A stretch of DNA of 64,000 nt from Chlorophyllum brunneum (lineage: Eukaryota; Basidiomycota; Agaricomycetes; Agaricales; Agaricaceae), in assembly GCA_963576785.1 (NCBI GenBank), contig OY756147.1:62001-126000 (forward strand), given 5' to 3'. Below are positions 10,047 through 20,886 of this stretch, piece by piece; within the stretch, counting starts at the first letter, position 1; every line of letters starts with the position of its first letter. The translations under genes were made by a program, and so were the position numbers. The notes under the pieces are model-generated. The model made no database searches. It had not been told where the DNA came from and worked only from the letters and a program-made list of their open reading frames with translations.

Positions 10047-13000
10047 TCCTGTCACCAACATGCCGACCGGCCATCTTTGCAAGAAGAAGGGCAAGGGCAA
10101 GGGGAAAGAACGTCGGGGGCCGGGCTTGTAAATACGCAATTGGGATCTATAGGATCCCATAATCATGTATTTGTTTTGTGCGAATCAATAAATAAGAAGT
10201 GTTTTAACACTTCTCAATTTTCTTGTTTCTCCACGCGCATGCCCGATCAGTATTTAAGAGTACCGGATCAATTTAGATCTCGATCACAAAGCAATGATCA
10301 AAGCATAACACCACTAGAAGAATATAGTGACGTATGGTTATTAGACTCAGGGGCATCATGTCATTACACCCCTTATGCGGAAGACTTTATCAACTTCGAA
10401 GAACTCGAAGTTTCGATCCCAATTAAGACAGTAGGAGCACATGGCCCCTACCTTAATGCAGTTGGTCTTGGCGCAGTTATGCTTAAGCATAGAGTCTATA
10501 ACAGGAAGACTGACAGCGTTCAACCAACGCAGATATTAATATATCCAGTCTTCCTTCTAAAAGGAACCTCTGAACGACTAATGTCAGTGGGACAGTTATG
10601 CCAGGATGGCAAAATTGTTAGAACAGATGCCAACGAATCAGTAGTAGTTGATAGCGAAGGAAATGCTATTCTTCAAGCATATCCTTCAGCAAGTCGCAAC
10701 ACTACTTTACATTTTGTTAATACAAAAATTGTACACTCGGAACAAGCAGCTATGACTGCAGATCCAATCGTTGGCTACAAAGTTGTACATGTGAGATTAG
10801 GACATCCCTCTAATCGTATCCTCAATCACTTTGAGAAAAATACGATTGGGTTTACTCCGGTGCGAATTCCCGAGCAAAAACCAGTCTGTGACGGTTGTGC
10901 CAAGGGAAAGATGCACCAGAAACCCTTTAGAGAGAACCCTACACGCACAAAGCGTCCATTCGAAAGAATACACTCGGATTTAGTTGAACTTCCGATTCTT
11001 TCTTACCATAAATTTAAATGGGTCATGACCATAATGGACGACTTTTCCTCTCATGGATGGATTCGCTTCCTCCATAAGAAATCAGAAGCAGCAGAAGAAA
11101 TGAAAAATTTCATTGCCTTAATTCAGACTCAATACGAGACTAAATTAAAATATCTCTGCACTGATAGAGGAGGAGAGTATGCAACTGACGAGTTGCAATC
11201 TCATTTGTGCTCATTAGGGATTATACATGAGACCAGTGCACCGCACATACACCAACAAAATGGTTGAGCGGAACACTTGAACCGAACTCTAATGGATAAA
11301 GCAGAAGCCATGCGGCATCATGCTTGTATTCCTGATGGTTGGTGGGAGTTTTCTATAGATCATGCGATACATATCTATAATAAAACACCGGTATCACGGC
11401 TCATGTGGAAAACACCTTATGAAGTGTTGAATCAGAAGATTCCAGACATCTTCAAAGAGAGAGTCTTTGGCTGCGGTGCTTATGTCTTTCTCCCAAAAGA
11501 GATAAGAGACAATAAACTGACAGCAAAGTCAGAACTCATGATTTTCCTTGGTTGGACATCAGACAGGAAAAATTATCGTTTCATGAGGCACCTAAATGGA
11601 AATGTAATCTATACATCTCCAACAGCCGTATTCAGCGAAGAACACTTCCCTAAATGTGTTGGGAAGAAGCGAGAAGAACAGATGAACCAACCATCATCTT
11701 CTACTTCTCGAAGTACACCTTCGGAAGTTATTGTCTTCCATGCTCCAGATCCATCTACTGGTTTACCTATTGATAAACCACCAAGCCCTATTCCCCGAAC
11801 TTCTCCCGGAAGTTCTCCGGAAGAAAGGACTTATAGATCTGTACATGGACGAATTCCAACTCCTTTCCCTGAACCTAAAAAGAATAAAGGAAAGGGAAAA
11901 GCACCGAATATCGATACCGATGTTCAGGAGGAGTGGGATGGTATTGTGCAAAACATTCTCTTTCCACTAAGAGAAGCACAAACACCAGAAGACGATGACA
12001 GTGATGGATTATCATATGCTGATCCACCTAATCACCCTGAAGGTCCGAACCATCCACCTTCTCAAAGAGATGATCCAGATGTACAACCATTCATACCCTA
12101 CACCCCTGTCGAAGATGATCGGGATGCTGGTCCTTCTGTACCACGAGGTCACTCGGATCAAATACTGGTTCCTGAAATACCTCAGAGACCGCAAAGAACC
12201 AGAAAAGTACCTGAACATCCAGGAAACTTCTATGCTACAAAGCATCCGACCAAAATACTCCAGGACTATGAGATGTTCCAACCTCCTAAGTCGAAATTAA
12301 CAAGTTCTACAAGTAGACTTGTTAGACAAATTCGATCAGAGGCTTCCAAACCTGGAATAATCGATAGACATTCTCAGCATGAAGCTTCTACATTAGAAGA
12401 CTTATGCAGAGAAGGAGGAGTAGGGATGATCGATTATCTGTGCGCTCAAAAAGTCGAATCACCATTAGTTCCTATTTCTTTCAAGGATCTAAATCGACTA
12501 CCATCAGAAGAGAAATCTAAATGATGGAAAGCGTGCTTAGAAGAGTTAAATTCACTCAAACAAAGACATGTTTATGACTTAGCTAAACTTCTGCCTGGAA
12601 GAAAAGCTGTCAAAAATAGATGGGTCTTTACACCCAAATCAGATGGTCGATACCGTGCTCGACTAGTAGCAAAAGGATTCTCTCAGATAGAGGGAATTGA
12701 TTACGATGAACTATTTTCACCAGTAGTCCGTTATGAGACAGCACGACTCATATTTGCAGTCGCTGCCCTCAACGATTGGGAGATGCTCAGTTTAGATGTT
12801 AAAACTGCTTATCTCTACGGAAAACTGGATGAAGAACTCTATATGGAACTTCCAGAAGGTTTCAATACAGGTCGTGGTAATTTGGTTTGGAAGTTAAACC
12901 GAGCCATTTATGGATTAAAGCAATCTGGACGACAATGGTGGAAGGAATTGACTAAGTCAATGACCGACCTAGGATTTGTCCGATCCAAACTAGATGCTGG

Positions 13001-14030
13001 AGTCTATTATTACTACGACCCTGAAACCAAAGAGCTTATTATAGCTCTGGTCTATGTAGATGACTCAATGTTCGTCGGAATTAGAGGCTCTAGACTTCTA
13101 TATGAGAAGCGAGCACTCTTTATGAAGAAATGGGAATGCCGAGACCTTGGTCCAACCAAAGAGTTTCTTGGTATGAAAATTTCGCGAAATCCTATAAACC
13201 GATCAATCACCCTAGACCAAATGGATTATCTAGGAAAAGTTCTTGATCGATTTAATATAATTGGAAAGAAAGAAATACCATTACCAAATGGATTTATCTT
13301 CGAATCCAATACAGGAAAAGCAACACCTGACTTCATAAAGAGGTATCAACAATTAGTAGGATCGGTTATGTATCTGATGATAGGCAGTCAGCCCGACATA
13401 GCTTTCGCCACTGTCAAACTATCACAACATATGACCAATCCAACTAAAGCGCATTACAATGCAGGCTTACATTTGCTAAAGTATCTTAATGCTACTCGCA
13501 AATATAGAATTACCTATAATAGAAGTTCTATGCAAGGCCTGAATGCCTTTTCCGACTCTGATTGGGCTGGTGATCCAATTAGTCGTAAATCTGTAACTGG
13601 ATATTTCTGTTTGTTAGCTAGCGGAGCTATCGCTTGGTTAAGTAGGAAACAGAAAACTGTTGCATTATCTTCCACTGAAGCCAAATATATGGCTTTGTCA
13701 GATTGCAGTCGACAACTTGTTTGGACTGTTAATTTATTGGAAGAAATTGGTATCCAATCATTAGCCCCTTATCTCTTCGGTGATAATAAGGGTTCAATAT
13801 TTTGGGCCAGAAATCCAGTAACAGAAAAATGATCAAAACACGTCGATGTCAAATACCATTACATCTGTGATTTGGTAGAAGACGGAAAAATTGAAATATT
13901 CTCTGTGAAAGGCACTGAAAATCCTGCCGATATTCTCACAAAGAATTTAGACAAAATTAAATTCAATCTATTCCGACCTCGCCTTGGCTTGACGTTTGAG
14001 TGATTAAAACTCTATATCAATACAGAGCAA

Positions 14031-14037
14031 GGAGGAG
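14031..14037 (+). promoter_or_regulatory. Copia-1 polypurine tract
   Basis: GGAGGAG lies immediately upstream of the 3' LTR, the expected plus-strand primer for reverse transcription. Confidence 0.75.
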
Positions 14038-14600
14038 TGTTGAAGTTTCGGACATATTCTAGAAATAGACTATGAAGTCATAATAGACTGATCCGTTACT
14101 TTCTAGTAACTTCATTCCGTAGTAACTTCCTATGAGTTGCTCTGCATACGATGAGAGTCATAAGTACTTGATAGATTATTCTACATAGTACCAATGACTA
14201 GATACTACATTCCGCAGTACTCTGCAGGCACTACGCCGCAGTTAAAGAGAGTCATAAGGAACAATCCATGCAATGCTAGTATTTTATGTAGTATGACTCG
14301 TCTATGTTACAATATGTATATAAACCCCATGTAGCAGACCTAAGTTCTGCATCTTGTTCAATCGAACAACTTCTTCATCATTGCCTATCTCTTTGAGTAC
14401 AACACCTCAATCGATTTAATCGACTTCGACCTCTACTTAACTGACGTTAACCGCTTCATCAATAATATCTGTCTATCCGAACTACCTTACTACAGGTATC
14501 AGATAGAAGCTTATTATCTCGGTGAGTAGACCCTACATTCTCTCCCACTGCGTTTACTGCTGCCCCCAGCAAACAACTCGTTACGGTCGTTTCCTTAACA
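14038..14600 (+). repeat. Copia-1 3' LTR
   Basis: 563 bp; eight transitions and no transversions or indels relative to the 5' LTR. Confidence 0.95.
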
Positions 14601-14605
14601 GGATG
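14601..14605. repeat. Target-site duplication GGATG, right of copia-1
   Basis: Matches 7064-7068. Confidence 0.95.
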
Positions 14606-14827
14606 TTGACAGCTCATGGGTGTCTGCCTCTGATGACACATCTTGATGTGTTATTTCATTACCCCACTTCCCAGTTGGAGTCATGTCATGATTGCTCAAG
14701 CTATTAAGACCTTCTTCACCTTCATCCTGTAGATAGCAATGGATGTCATCATCTTCAGAGAGCACAGATTGCAGTTCTGGGCTTGTGGGTACTGAGAGCT
14801 GAGGTGAAGAGGACATGCTGAAGAAGG

Positions 14828-14896
14828 TGTTATGGATTTGGCTACTAAGGGCAATTGAAAAGAATGCAACCTCTAGAGTATGGCCTTAATACCTAT
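14828..14896 (-). repeat. D5 solo LTR, left piece
   Basis: TGTTATGGATTTGG... is the U5 end of a minus-oriented D-type (gypsy B) LTR, preceded by target duplication GAAGG (14823-14827). It is cut at CCTAT by B0 and resumes at 43885. It begins 12 bp upstream of the accessory-gene start codon at 14816. Confidence 0.9.
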
Positions 14897-14900
14897 TGTT

Positions 14901-15536
14901 ATGTCCAAACCTTGAACCTATGTCAGAGGTTATGACAAATTCCCAGAAGCAATACCACTTGTCCCACTACCATGATCCAACAATGCCATCATCAACTCTC
15001 TACTTTGACTAGCCTGGAAATATGCACCATACTTACATATATGCAACACTGATGGACTCTACCTATGCACCATCGAGAACAACCTCTATGGCACCTGGAA
15101 TAATGGTTGGAAAGTATGACCAACTACTAAAGAAACTATGCAGTACATTCACCCCTATATGTACACTTGTGGTCCAGCACTCGAAGCACTCATTCACCAA
15201 CAAGTTGCTGATGGAATCTATTGCATAGAGATGTGATCTAGGGACTTATCACCAGATGATGAACCTGCCATACCCAACAGTGACAGTGATAACTCTCCCT
15301 ATCCACTATTACAATCTACTTGAGCCTTTGTTGAGTCACCCGGGTCTTATCTCTCCAAAGAACAAATTGCATCAATGTCATCCTTATCATCCGACTCCGA
15401 TCATCCTATGGATACAGTTCTTCCATTGCCACTGTCATTATCATTGCCCTCTACCACTTTGTCCTGCATGTTTTGTGACTGCAGCTATTCTGATAAATCT
15501 CCATCATCATCATCTGAGATCTCTGAGAATGAGTAA
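14901..15536 (+). pseudogene. U3-encoded part of gypsy B third gene (D1 copy)
   Basis: Frame of 636 bp beginning four bases into the LTR and ending SEISENE-stop. It keeps the shared blocks DKFPEAIPL, WKYAPYLHICNT, LYLCTIENNLYGTWNNGW and LIHQQVADGIYCIEM, then a Ser/Asp-rich tail. Several TGA codons interrupt it at positions that are CGA or CAA in other copies. Function unknown. Confidence 0.7.
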
Positions 15537-15675
15537 GCACTTACCCATTTCATCTTCATCAGTTTCATCTTGCTCTATATTTAGTTGTTTCACCCTTATC
15601 AGTTTCATGCCTATCTTTAGTAGTGTTTTGTCTTCAGTTTCATATCTATCAGTTTTACATTGTGAAACTTGTTTC

Positions 15676-15969
15676 TGTTACGAACTATAGATAGACCGTT
15701 CATTCCTATCTTGTGCCCGTCACCTCGTGTACTCTCATACTTGTTTTACTTCTCGTTTCACTCCCTGTTTCACCCCTAGAGGCTATGCCTCCCATCTGAC
15801 TCATTTACTCCTCTCTCTTATTATTAGCTATCACCGTTAGTATATAAAGTATAGTAATACTTGATGTATTCCTTACACTTTACTAATCGTATCATCCCTT
15901 CTTCCTTTCTCTACTTCCTTTCCTTTATCCAAAAGCTTACAACCTGAGTCAGAGACTAAGGTCGTAACA
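15676..15969 (+). repeat. Gypsy A1 5' LTR
   Basis: 294 bp with TATATAAAG at 15841 and, about 34 bp downstream, ACACTTTACTAA (15875-15886), the predicted transcript start and partner of the PBS. It carries GTTTCAC motifs, one mutated to GTTTTAC. Confidence 0.95.
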
Positions 15970-15970
15970 T

Positions 15971-15982
15971 TTGGTAAAGTGT
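15971..15982 (+). promoter_or_regulatory. Gypsy A1 primer-binding site, self-complementary type
   Basis: TTGGTAAAGTGT lies one base after the 5' LTR. It is the exact reverse complement of ACACTTTACCAA in the 3' LTR (22030-22041) just below the TATA box; the 5' LTR copy has one C-to-T mismatch. The arrangement equals Tf1/sushi self-priming. Confidence 0.75.
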
Positions 15983-16062
15983 CATTCGACTCACCTTGCA
16001 AGAGAGGTGCCACTATTCGTAACTAGGCTTGGAATAATAGCCTCCGACCAGGACAATAGTAT

Positions 16063-17307
16063 ATGAGCAGCAGTAGCTCATCGAGAACACCGAGAAGACA
16101 CAGAGCTCCGAGACCAACAGACATCCAGGGTTCACCCATTGCAACAGGATCCAAACAATCAACAGAATCAGAAATCCCTGAAGGCCTTAAACGGCAGAAA
16201 TCTGAACACAGTGTAGACGAGAGTACAGCTCTATTTGAAACCGAATTCGACATAGAAGTCGCCGAGAACACATCCGATATAGATATCACCGAGACCTACG
16301 AGAAAGAATCTGAACACAGCACAGACGAGGAACTAGTCCCATCTGAAGAAGAAATCGACACAGAAGTCGCTGACGCCATAGCCAATATAGAAATTGCTGA
16401 GACCCATGGAAACGAACACAGCAAACCAGAAACAGAACCAGAGATGACAGAAGAAATCAACATCCCAAAGAACCTAGCCCCAGAGCCAGGATATTTCAAT
16501 GGAGAAAGAACCAGATTTGATGATTGGTGGAGAGCAATATCCTTATGGTTGATGTTCAACAAGATAAAAGAAGAAGAACAGAAGATAGTAGCAATTCTGG
16601 CAAGAATGAAAGGGGGGCTAGCAGGCCCTTACACCAATACGCAGCTACAAGCCATTCAGAACAAGAAAACACCAGATTGGGATGACTTTACAAAGGAAAT
16701 AGAGGCCACATTTTCCTTGGGAAATAGGAAAGCCATAGCAGAAGGAGAAATCGAGACGTTCAAGCAAGGGAAGAAGAACATGGCAGATTTCCTAATCAAA
16801 TTTGAGGCATTAAAAGCCCAAGCGGGGACAGACGACACCCATGCAATATTCCTCCTCAAACGCCACACCAGAGCAGACATCATCCGAACCATAGTAGGCT
16901 ACCCGACAACCTCCGTCCCAACAACATACAGCAAGTGGAAAACTACAATCCTTGCAGTAGGACAGGGGTATGAAGCAGCGGACATCACCTGAGGAGATGT
17001 CAGAACCACCACCGGAGTTACTTATGGAGGTAGAGGACAACCCATGGAGATAGGAAGACAAAAAGCAGATACTGATCAAAATGGAAAACCGAGGTGCTAC
17101 AACTGCAACCTCTATGGACACATTGCCAAATACTGCAGGAAGAAGACGAAAGTCACATACACCAAGATAACATGTTACAATTGTGGCAAACAGGGCCACA
17201 TCTCGAAGAACTGCTGGGTGCCCAAGAAAGCGCATATCAGAGAGATCAACGAGGACGAGGAACAAGAAATGGAGGAGAAAGAGGATTTTGTCAAAGGCTC
17301 CAAGTAG
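16063..17307 (+). pseudogene. Gypsy A1 gag
   Basis: Structural protein forming the virus-like particle. It has an acidic N-terminus with an imperfect internal duplication (SEHSVDES... and SEHSTDEE..., about 37 residues each), a retrotransposon Gag domain (GYFNGERTRFDDWWRAISLW, FLIKFEALKAQA) and two CCHC zinc knuckles (CYNCNLYGHIAKYC, CYNCGKQGHISKNC). TGA at 16990-16992 interrupts the frame; gypsy A2 has an arginine codon there (DIT-R-GDVRT). Gag ends with TAG 17305-17307. Pol lies in the -1 frame, open from at least 17094, but I see no classical slippery heptamer. Confidence 0.92.
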
Positions 17308-20300
17308 GCGCAAACCTGCGAGCCATTAAACCTAGAGTTTCTGTTTTATCCCACAATAGACGATATGTAATCCCCCAGAAATGAAACTCTACACGCGAAC
17401 TTCTCCTCGACTCAACAATCTAGACAAGAAAAGGATGCAGACCAATTACAACCCTTGTAGACTCCAGATGCACCCACACGTGCATAGCACAACGAACGAT
17501 AGATGAAGAACAGATCCCGACTAAACCCCTGGAGACCCCGATCAGAGTAATCAATGCCGATGGAACAGAAAATAAAAAAGGAGAGATAACGGACAAAGCA
17601 CAACTGGTATTAAACAATGGCAACCACATGGAACAAATCGACGCACTAGTAACACAATTGGAAAGTGCAGACTTATATCTCGGACACAACTGGCTAGTCA
17701 AGCATAACCCGGAAATCGATTGGAACAATCACGTCATACGATTCACCAGATGCCCAGACAATTGCAAAATATCACATAGCAATATATGGTTCAACGAGAG
17801 AATACGGACAGTCAAGGAACACATTGAAGAGAAAAAGGCGGACCGGACGAATGACGAAGATCTACCACCATACCTCCGACGATACACCCACCTATTCAAC
17901 AAGAAAAACTTCGACAAACTACCTGAACACATGGTATGGGACCACGAGATAAATCTGTCCGAAGATGCACCCCCGGTACTACAGTCCAAGGTCTACCCAA
18001 TGACAATAACGGAGAAACAGGAACTACAGAAGTTCCTTGACAAGAATCTTGCCTCAGGACGAATCAGACCATCACAATCCCCCTATGCCACCCCATGTTT
18101 CTTTATACCAAAAAAGGATGGAACAAAACGCCTGGTACAGGATTACAAAAAGCTGAATGAACACACCATCAAGGATAAGATGCCACTCCCACTCATAGGA
18201 GAAGTCCTAGACCGGCTAAAGGAGGCGAAGGTGTTCAACAAGCTTGATATCATTTGGGGATATAACAACGTCAGGATCAGAGACAGGGATGAATGGAAGG
18301 CAGTGTTTGTAACAAACAGTGGATTATTCGAACCTACAGTCATGTTCTTCAGGATGAGCAATTCCCCGGCGACCTTTCAAAGGATGATGAACACGGTATT
18401 TCAGGAAATGTTACATGAGGGAACGCTTGTCAACTACATGGACAATTTTGTCATTCCGGGAACCACACAGGAAGAACTCGAGGAAAGAACAACATGGTTC
18501 TTAGATATTGCAGCCAAGCACCAACTTTACTTCAAATGGTCAAAATGTGTGTTCGATGTGAAGGAAATACCCATATTGGGCTTTATAGTTGGACAAGGCA
18601 GTGTTAAAATGGAGGAAGAGAAGGTGAAAGCAGTAAGAGAATGGCCAACACCCAAATCTGTAAAAGACGTCGAAAAATTCCTGGGTTTTGCAAACTTCTA
18701 CCGACGATTCATACAAGACTTCAGTAACATAGCAACACCTCTACACAAGCTGAAGAAGAAAGATGCACAATGGTCATGGTCAGAATGACAACAACAGGCG
18801 TTTGAGAAGATCAAGGAAAAGATCACGAACAAACCAGTATTAGCAATGCCTCAGGACAAAGGACAATACAGGGTAGAAGTGGATGCGTCAGGATACGGAG
18901 TAGGAGCGGTATTACCATAAAACCAGAATGACCAGTGGCACCCAATCGCCTTTCACTCGAGAACAATGACACTAGCAGAATGAAACTACCAAATCTATAA
19001 CAAAGAACTACTAGCAATCCGAGAAGCAATCAAAACGTGGAGACAATACCTACTTGATGCCGACAAACCATTTGAGATATGGATGGACCACAAGAACTTA
19101 GAATACTTCAGAAAACCACAACAACTCACAGGACAACAGGCAAGATGGCAACTGGAATTACAGGAATATCGCTACACACTAAAACACATACCCGGGAAGA
19201 TGAACACGAAAGCAGATGTGCTATCAAGACTAGCAAAAACAGACACAACCAGAGACAACACAAATATCACGCTATTACCTGACCACCTATTCAATAACAC
19301 TATCACCGAGATCAGACAAATTTGGGAAATATCGGGGGAAGAAGACCTGAAACACCGATTACGAAAGGAGCAAAGAAGAGAAACACAATGGCTGAGAGAA
19401 AAAGAGAAACGACCAGAGGAGATATGGGAAACGGATGGATTACCTATGTTCGAAGGAAGAATATATGTACCACCAAATACTGAGTTACGCCAAGAAATAC
19501 TCCAACAACACCATGACAAAACGGACGTAGGACACCTGGGACAGCACAGAATGATCGAACTCCTCAAAAGGACATATTGGTGGCCACAAATGTGCAATGA
19601 TGTTAAACGATACATCAAGGGATGCGACATATGTCAGTGAAACAAGATACTCCGGACATGACCTACCACACATCTCCATCCACTACCAATACCCACCAGA
19701 CCATGGGAAGAAATATCAATTGACATGATAGGACCACTACCAGAATCAGACGGATATGATGCGATACTTGTCATTGTTGATCATTTCAGCAAAATGATCA
19801 GACTACACGCAGTTAACACCACCCTATCATCCAAAGAGTTAGGAGATATTTATTGTGACGATATATGGGGACAACATGGGATACCCCGCAGGATCATCAG
19901 TGACAGAGGTCCACAATTCGCATCAAAATTCATGGCAGAACTTTGCAGAGCAACCGGCACCCAACGTAACCTATCCACGGCATACCATCCACAAACAGAC
20001 GGTCAGACAGAGTGCATCAACCAGGAGGTCGAGGCATACCTCAGAAACGTAATCAACCATGTGCAGGACAACTGGAAGAAATGGCTCAGCATAGCAGAAT
20101 TCCAGTACAACGATAAAACACATAGTGCCACAGGACATTCACCATTCCAGATAGTATATGGACGACACCCATGGAAAGGGGATATCTCAAACACAGTCAA
20201 GGCACCTGCCATCACGGAGCGAATACAGGAGTTACAGGACATGCGCCAAGAGACGATCAAAATGCTACAACAGAACCAAATGCAAATGGAGAAATGGAAT

Positions 20301-20789
20301 AGCACAAAACCAGAACACGAGTACAAGGCAGGAGACCAAGTTTGGCTCGAAGCAGACAATATTAGGACAACAAGGCCGACAAAAAAACTTGATCACAGGA
20401 GATACGGACCATTCCGGGTAAAAGAGAAAATAGGTGAAACAAGCTACCGACTGGAGCTACCTGAAACATGGGCAATACACGATGTGTTTAACAGCAGACT
20501 CCTCTCCCCCTATCACAAACCCAAGTATGACAGCCAGTGCACTCCACCACCACTGATCCCCGAGATAATCAATGATGAGGAACACTACAAGGTAGATGAA
20601 GTCCGAGGACACTGCACAAAGGGAAAACGAAAACAGTACCTAATACACTGGAAAGGATATACGTCCGAAGAAGATACATGGGAAGATGAAGCAAATCTGG
20701 AAAATGCCAAGAAAGCAGTACAAGAGTTTATGAGCAAGATTTCGAGGATGAAACCTATAAAAAGAGGAGGTAAAAAGCAGCAATTATGA
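17301..20789 (+). pseudogene. Gypsy A1 pol (protease, RT, RNase H, integrase, chromodomain)
   Basis: One frame with stops at 17382, about 17421, 18786, about 18918 (TAA), a TGA near 18980 and 19638. The protease motif reads LVDSRCTHT instead of DSG (A2 keeps LVDSGCTHT). RT has FIPKKDGTKRLVQDYKKLNE and MFFRMSNSPATFQ; its catalytic box is YMDN instead of YMDD, so RT should be dead. RNase H follows (VEVDASGYGVGA, MDHKNLEYF). Integrase has the zinc finger (HHDKTDVGHLGQHR ... CDICQ) and a core with DMIGPLP, SDRGPQFAS and QTDGQTECINQE. The C-terminus is a chromodomain (QYLIHWKGYTSEEDTWE), which in chromoviruses can guide integration to marked chromatin. Most stops are TGA where arginine is expected. 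Confidence 0.93.
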
Positions 20790-20886
20790 ACAACAGACCT
20801 CGCATTCCAAGCAACCACTACACTCAACACATCACTTGCTGTATCCACTTCACCCTCGACTTTGCCAACTATCTTCATAACACACC

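Larger units (their letters stand above)
7791..14003 (+). pseudogene. Copia-1 gag-pol
   Basis: One reading frame of 2071 codons (including the final stop) from ATG 7791 to TGA 14003, broken only by TGA at 11265, 12522 and 13830. N-terminal Gag (YAFWSRRLQDALTLI) runs into a long proline- and lysine-rich spacer without a CCHC knuckle. The spacer holds four 21-residue repeats (9078-9329) and a 49-bp intron-like segment (9998-10046). Then come protease (WLLDSGASCH), the integrase zinc motif (HVRLGHPSN, CDGCAKGKMH), the integrase core with IHSDL, CTDRGGEY and AEHLNRTL (DDE kept), RT with LDVKTAYLYG and ALVYVDDSMF (YVDD kept), and RNase H (SDSDWAGD, LSSTEAKYMALSD). Each internal TGA is at a position where arginine is expected (QQNG-stop-AE, K-stop-WKAC, EK-stop-SKHVDVKYH). 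Single CGA-to-TGA transitions therefore explain all three. Confidence 0.93.
7069..14600 (+). mobile_element. Copia-1: full-length Ty1/copia retrotransposon
   Basis: A 7532-bp element with two 563-bp LTRs (TGTTGAAG...TCAACA), a 5-bp TSD GGATG, a primer-binding site at 7632, a purine tract GGAGGAG before the 3' LTR, and one gag-pol frame in the order protease, integrase, RT, RNase H (copia order). The LTRs differ at 8 of 563 positions, all transitions. Three TGA codons interrupt the coding frame, so this copy cannot make full Pol. It inserted into the DNA-transposon accessory gene. Two solo LTRs of the same family lie at 50409-50979 and 63132-63702. Confidence 0.95.
6003..14816 (-). pseudogene. 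Accessory gene of the DNA transposon, split by copia-1
   Basis: A minus-strand multi-exon gene starts at ATG 14816 (MSSSPQLSVPTSPELQ) and continues to the copia-1 target site at 14606. When copia-1 and one GGATG copy are removed it joins in frame at 7068 (HELSTSTSQRNEVATIGHLV, then FHQKLHPYQ). Further exons by splice signals read NSMVLQLGILLVEFYSAQ, LLSWPPFTITRPLNVSENSF, SDKSIRTPLRAMLSVFCYQK and HIRTIHPLTMSW; then DPYALGLVKAAIGNKL; SIAKDWSIYTLAHKIIEGS; NYWDEVDSHL; and finally YTIPADSGDFQQVIDDSL with a stop at 6005-6003. I recall similar multi-exon genes as unnamed proteins in Agaricomycetes but know no biochemical function. It diverges from the transposase gene on the right, so I infer it is the second gene of that DNA transposon. 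Apart from the insertion it is fairly well preserved. Confidence 0.62.

Noticed and set aside
11265..13832. TGA as a recoded arginine codon in these elements
   Set aside because: Other copies show CGA, CAA or TAA at the same codons, and the OSH1-like host gene reads normally with standard stops. CpG transitions explain the pattern more simply.
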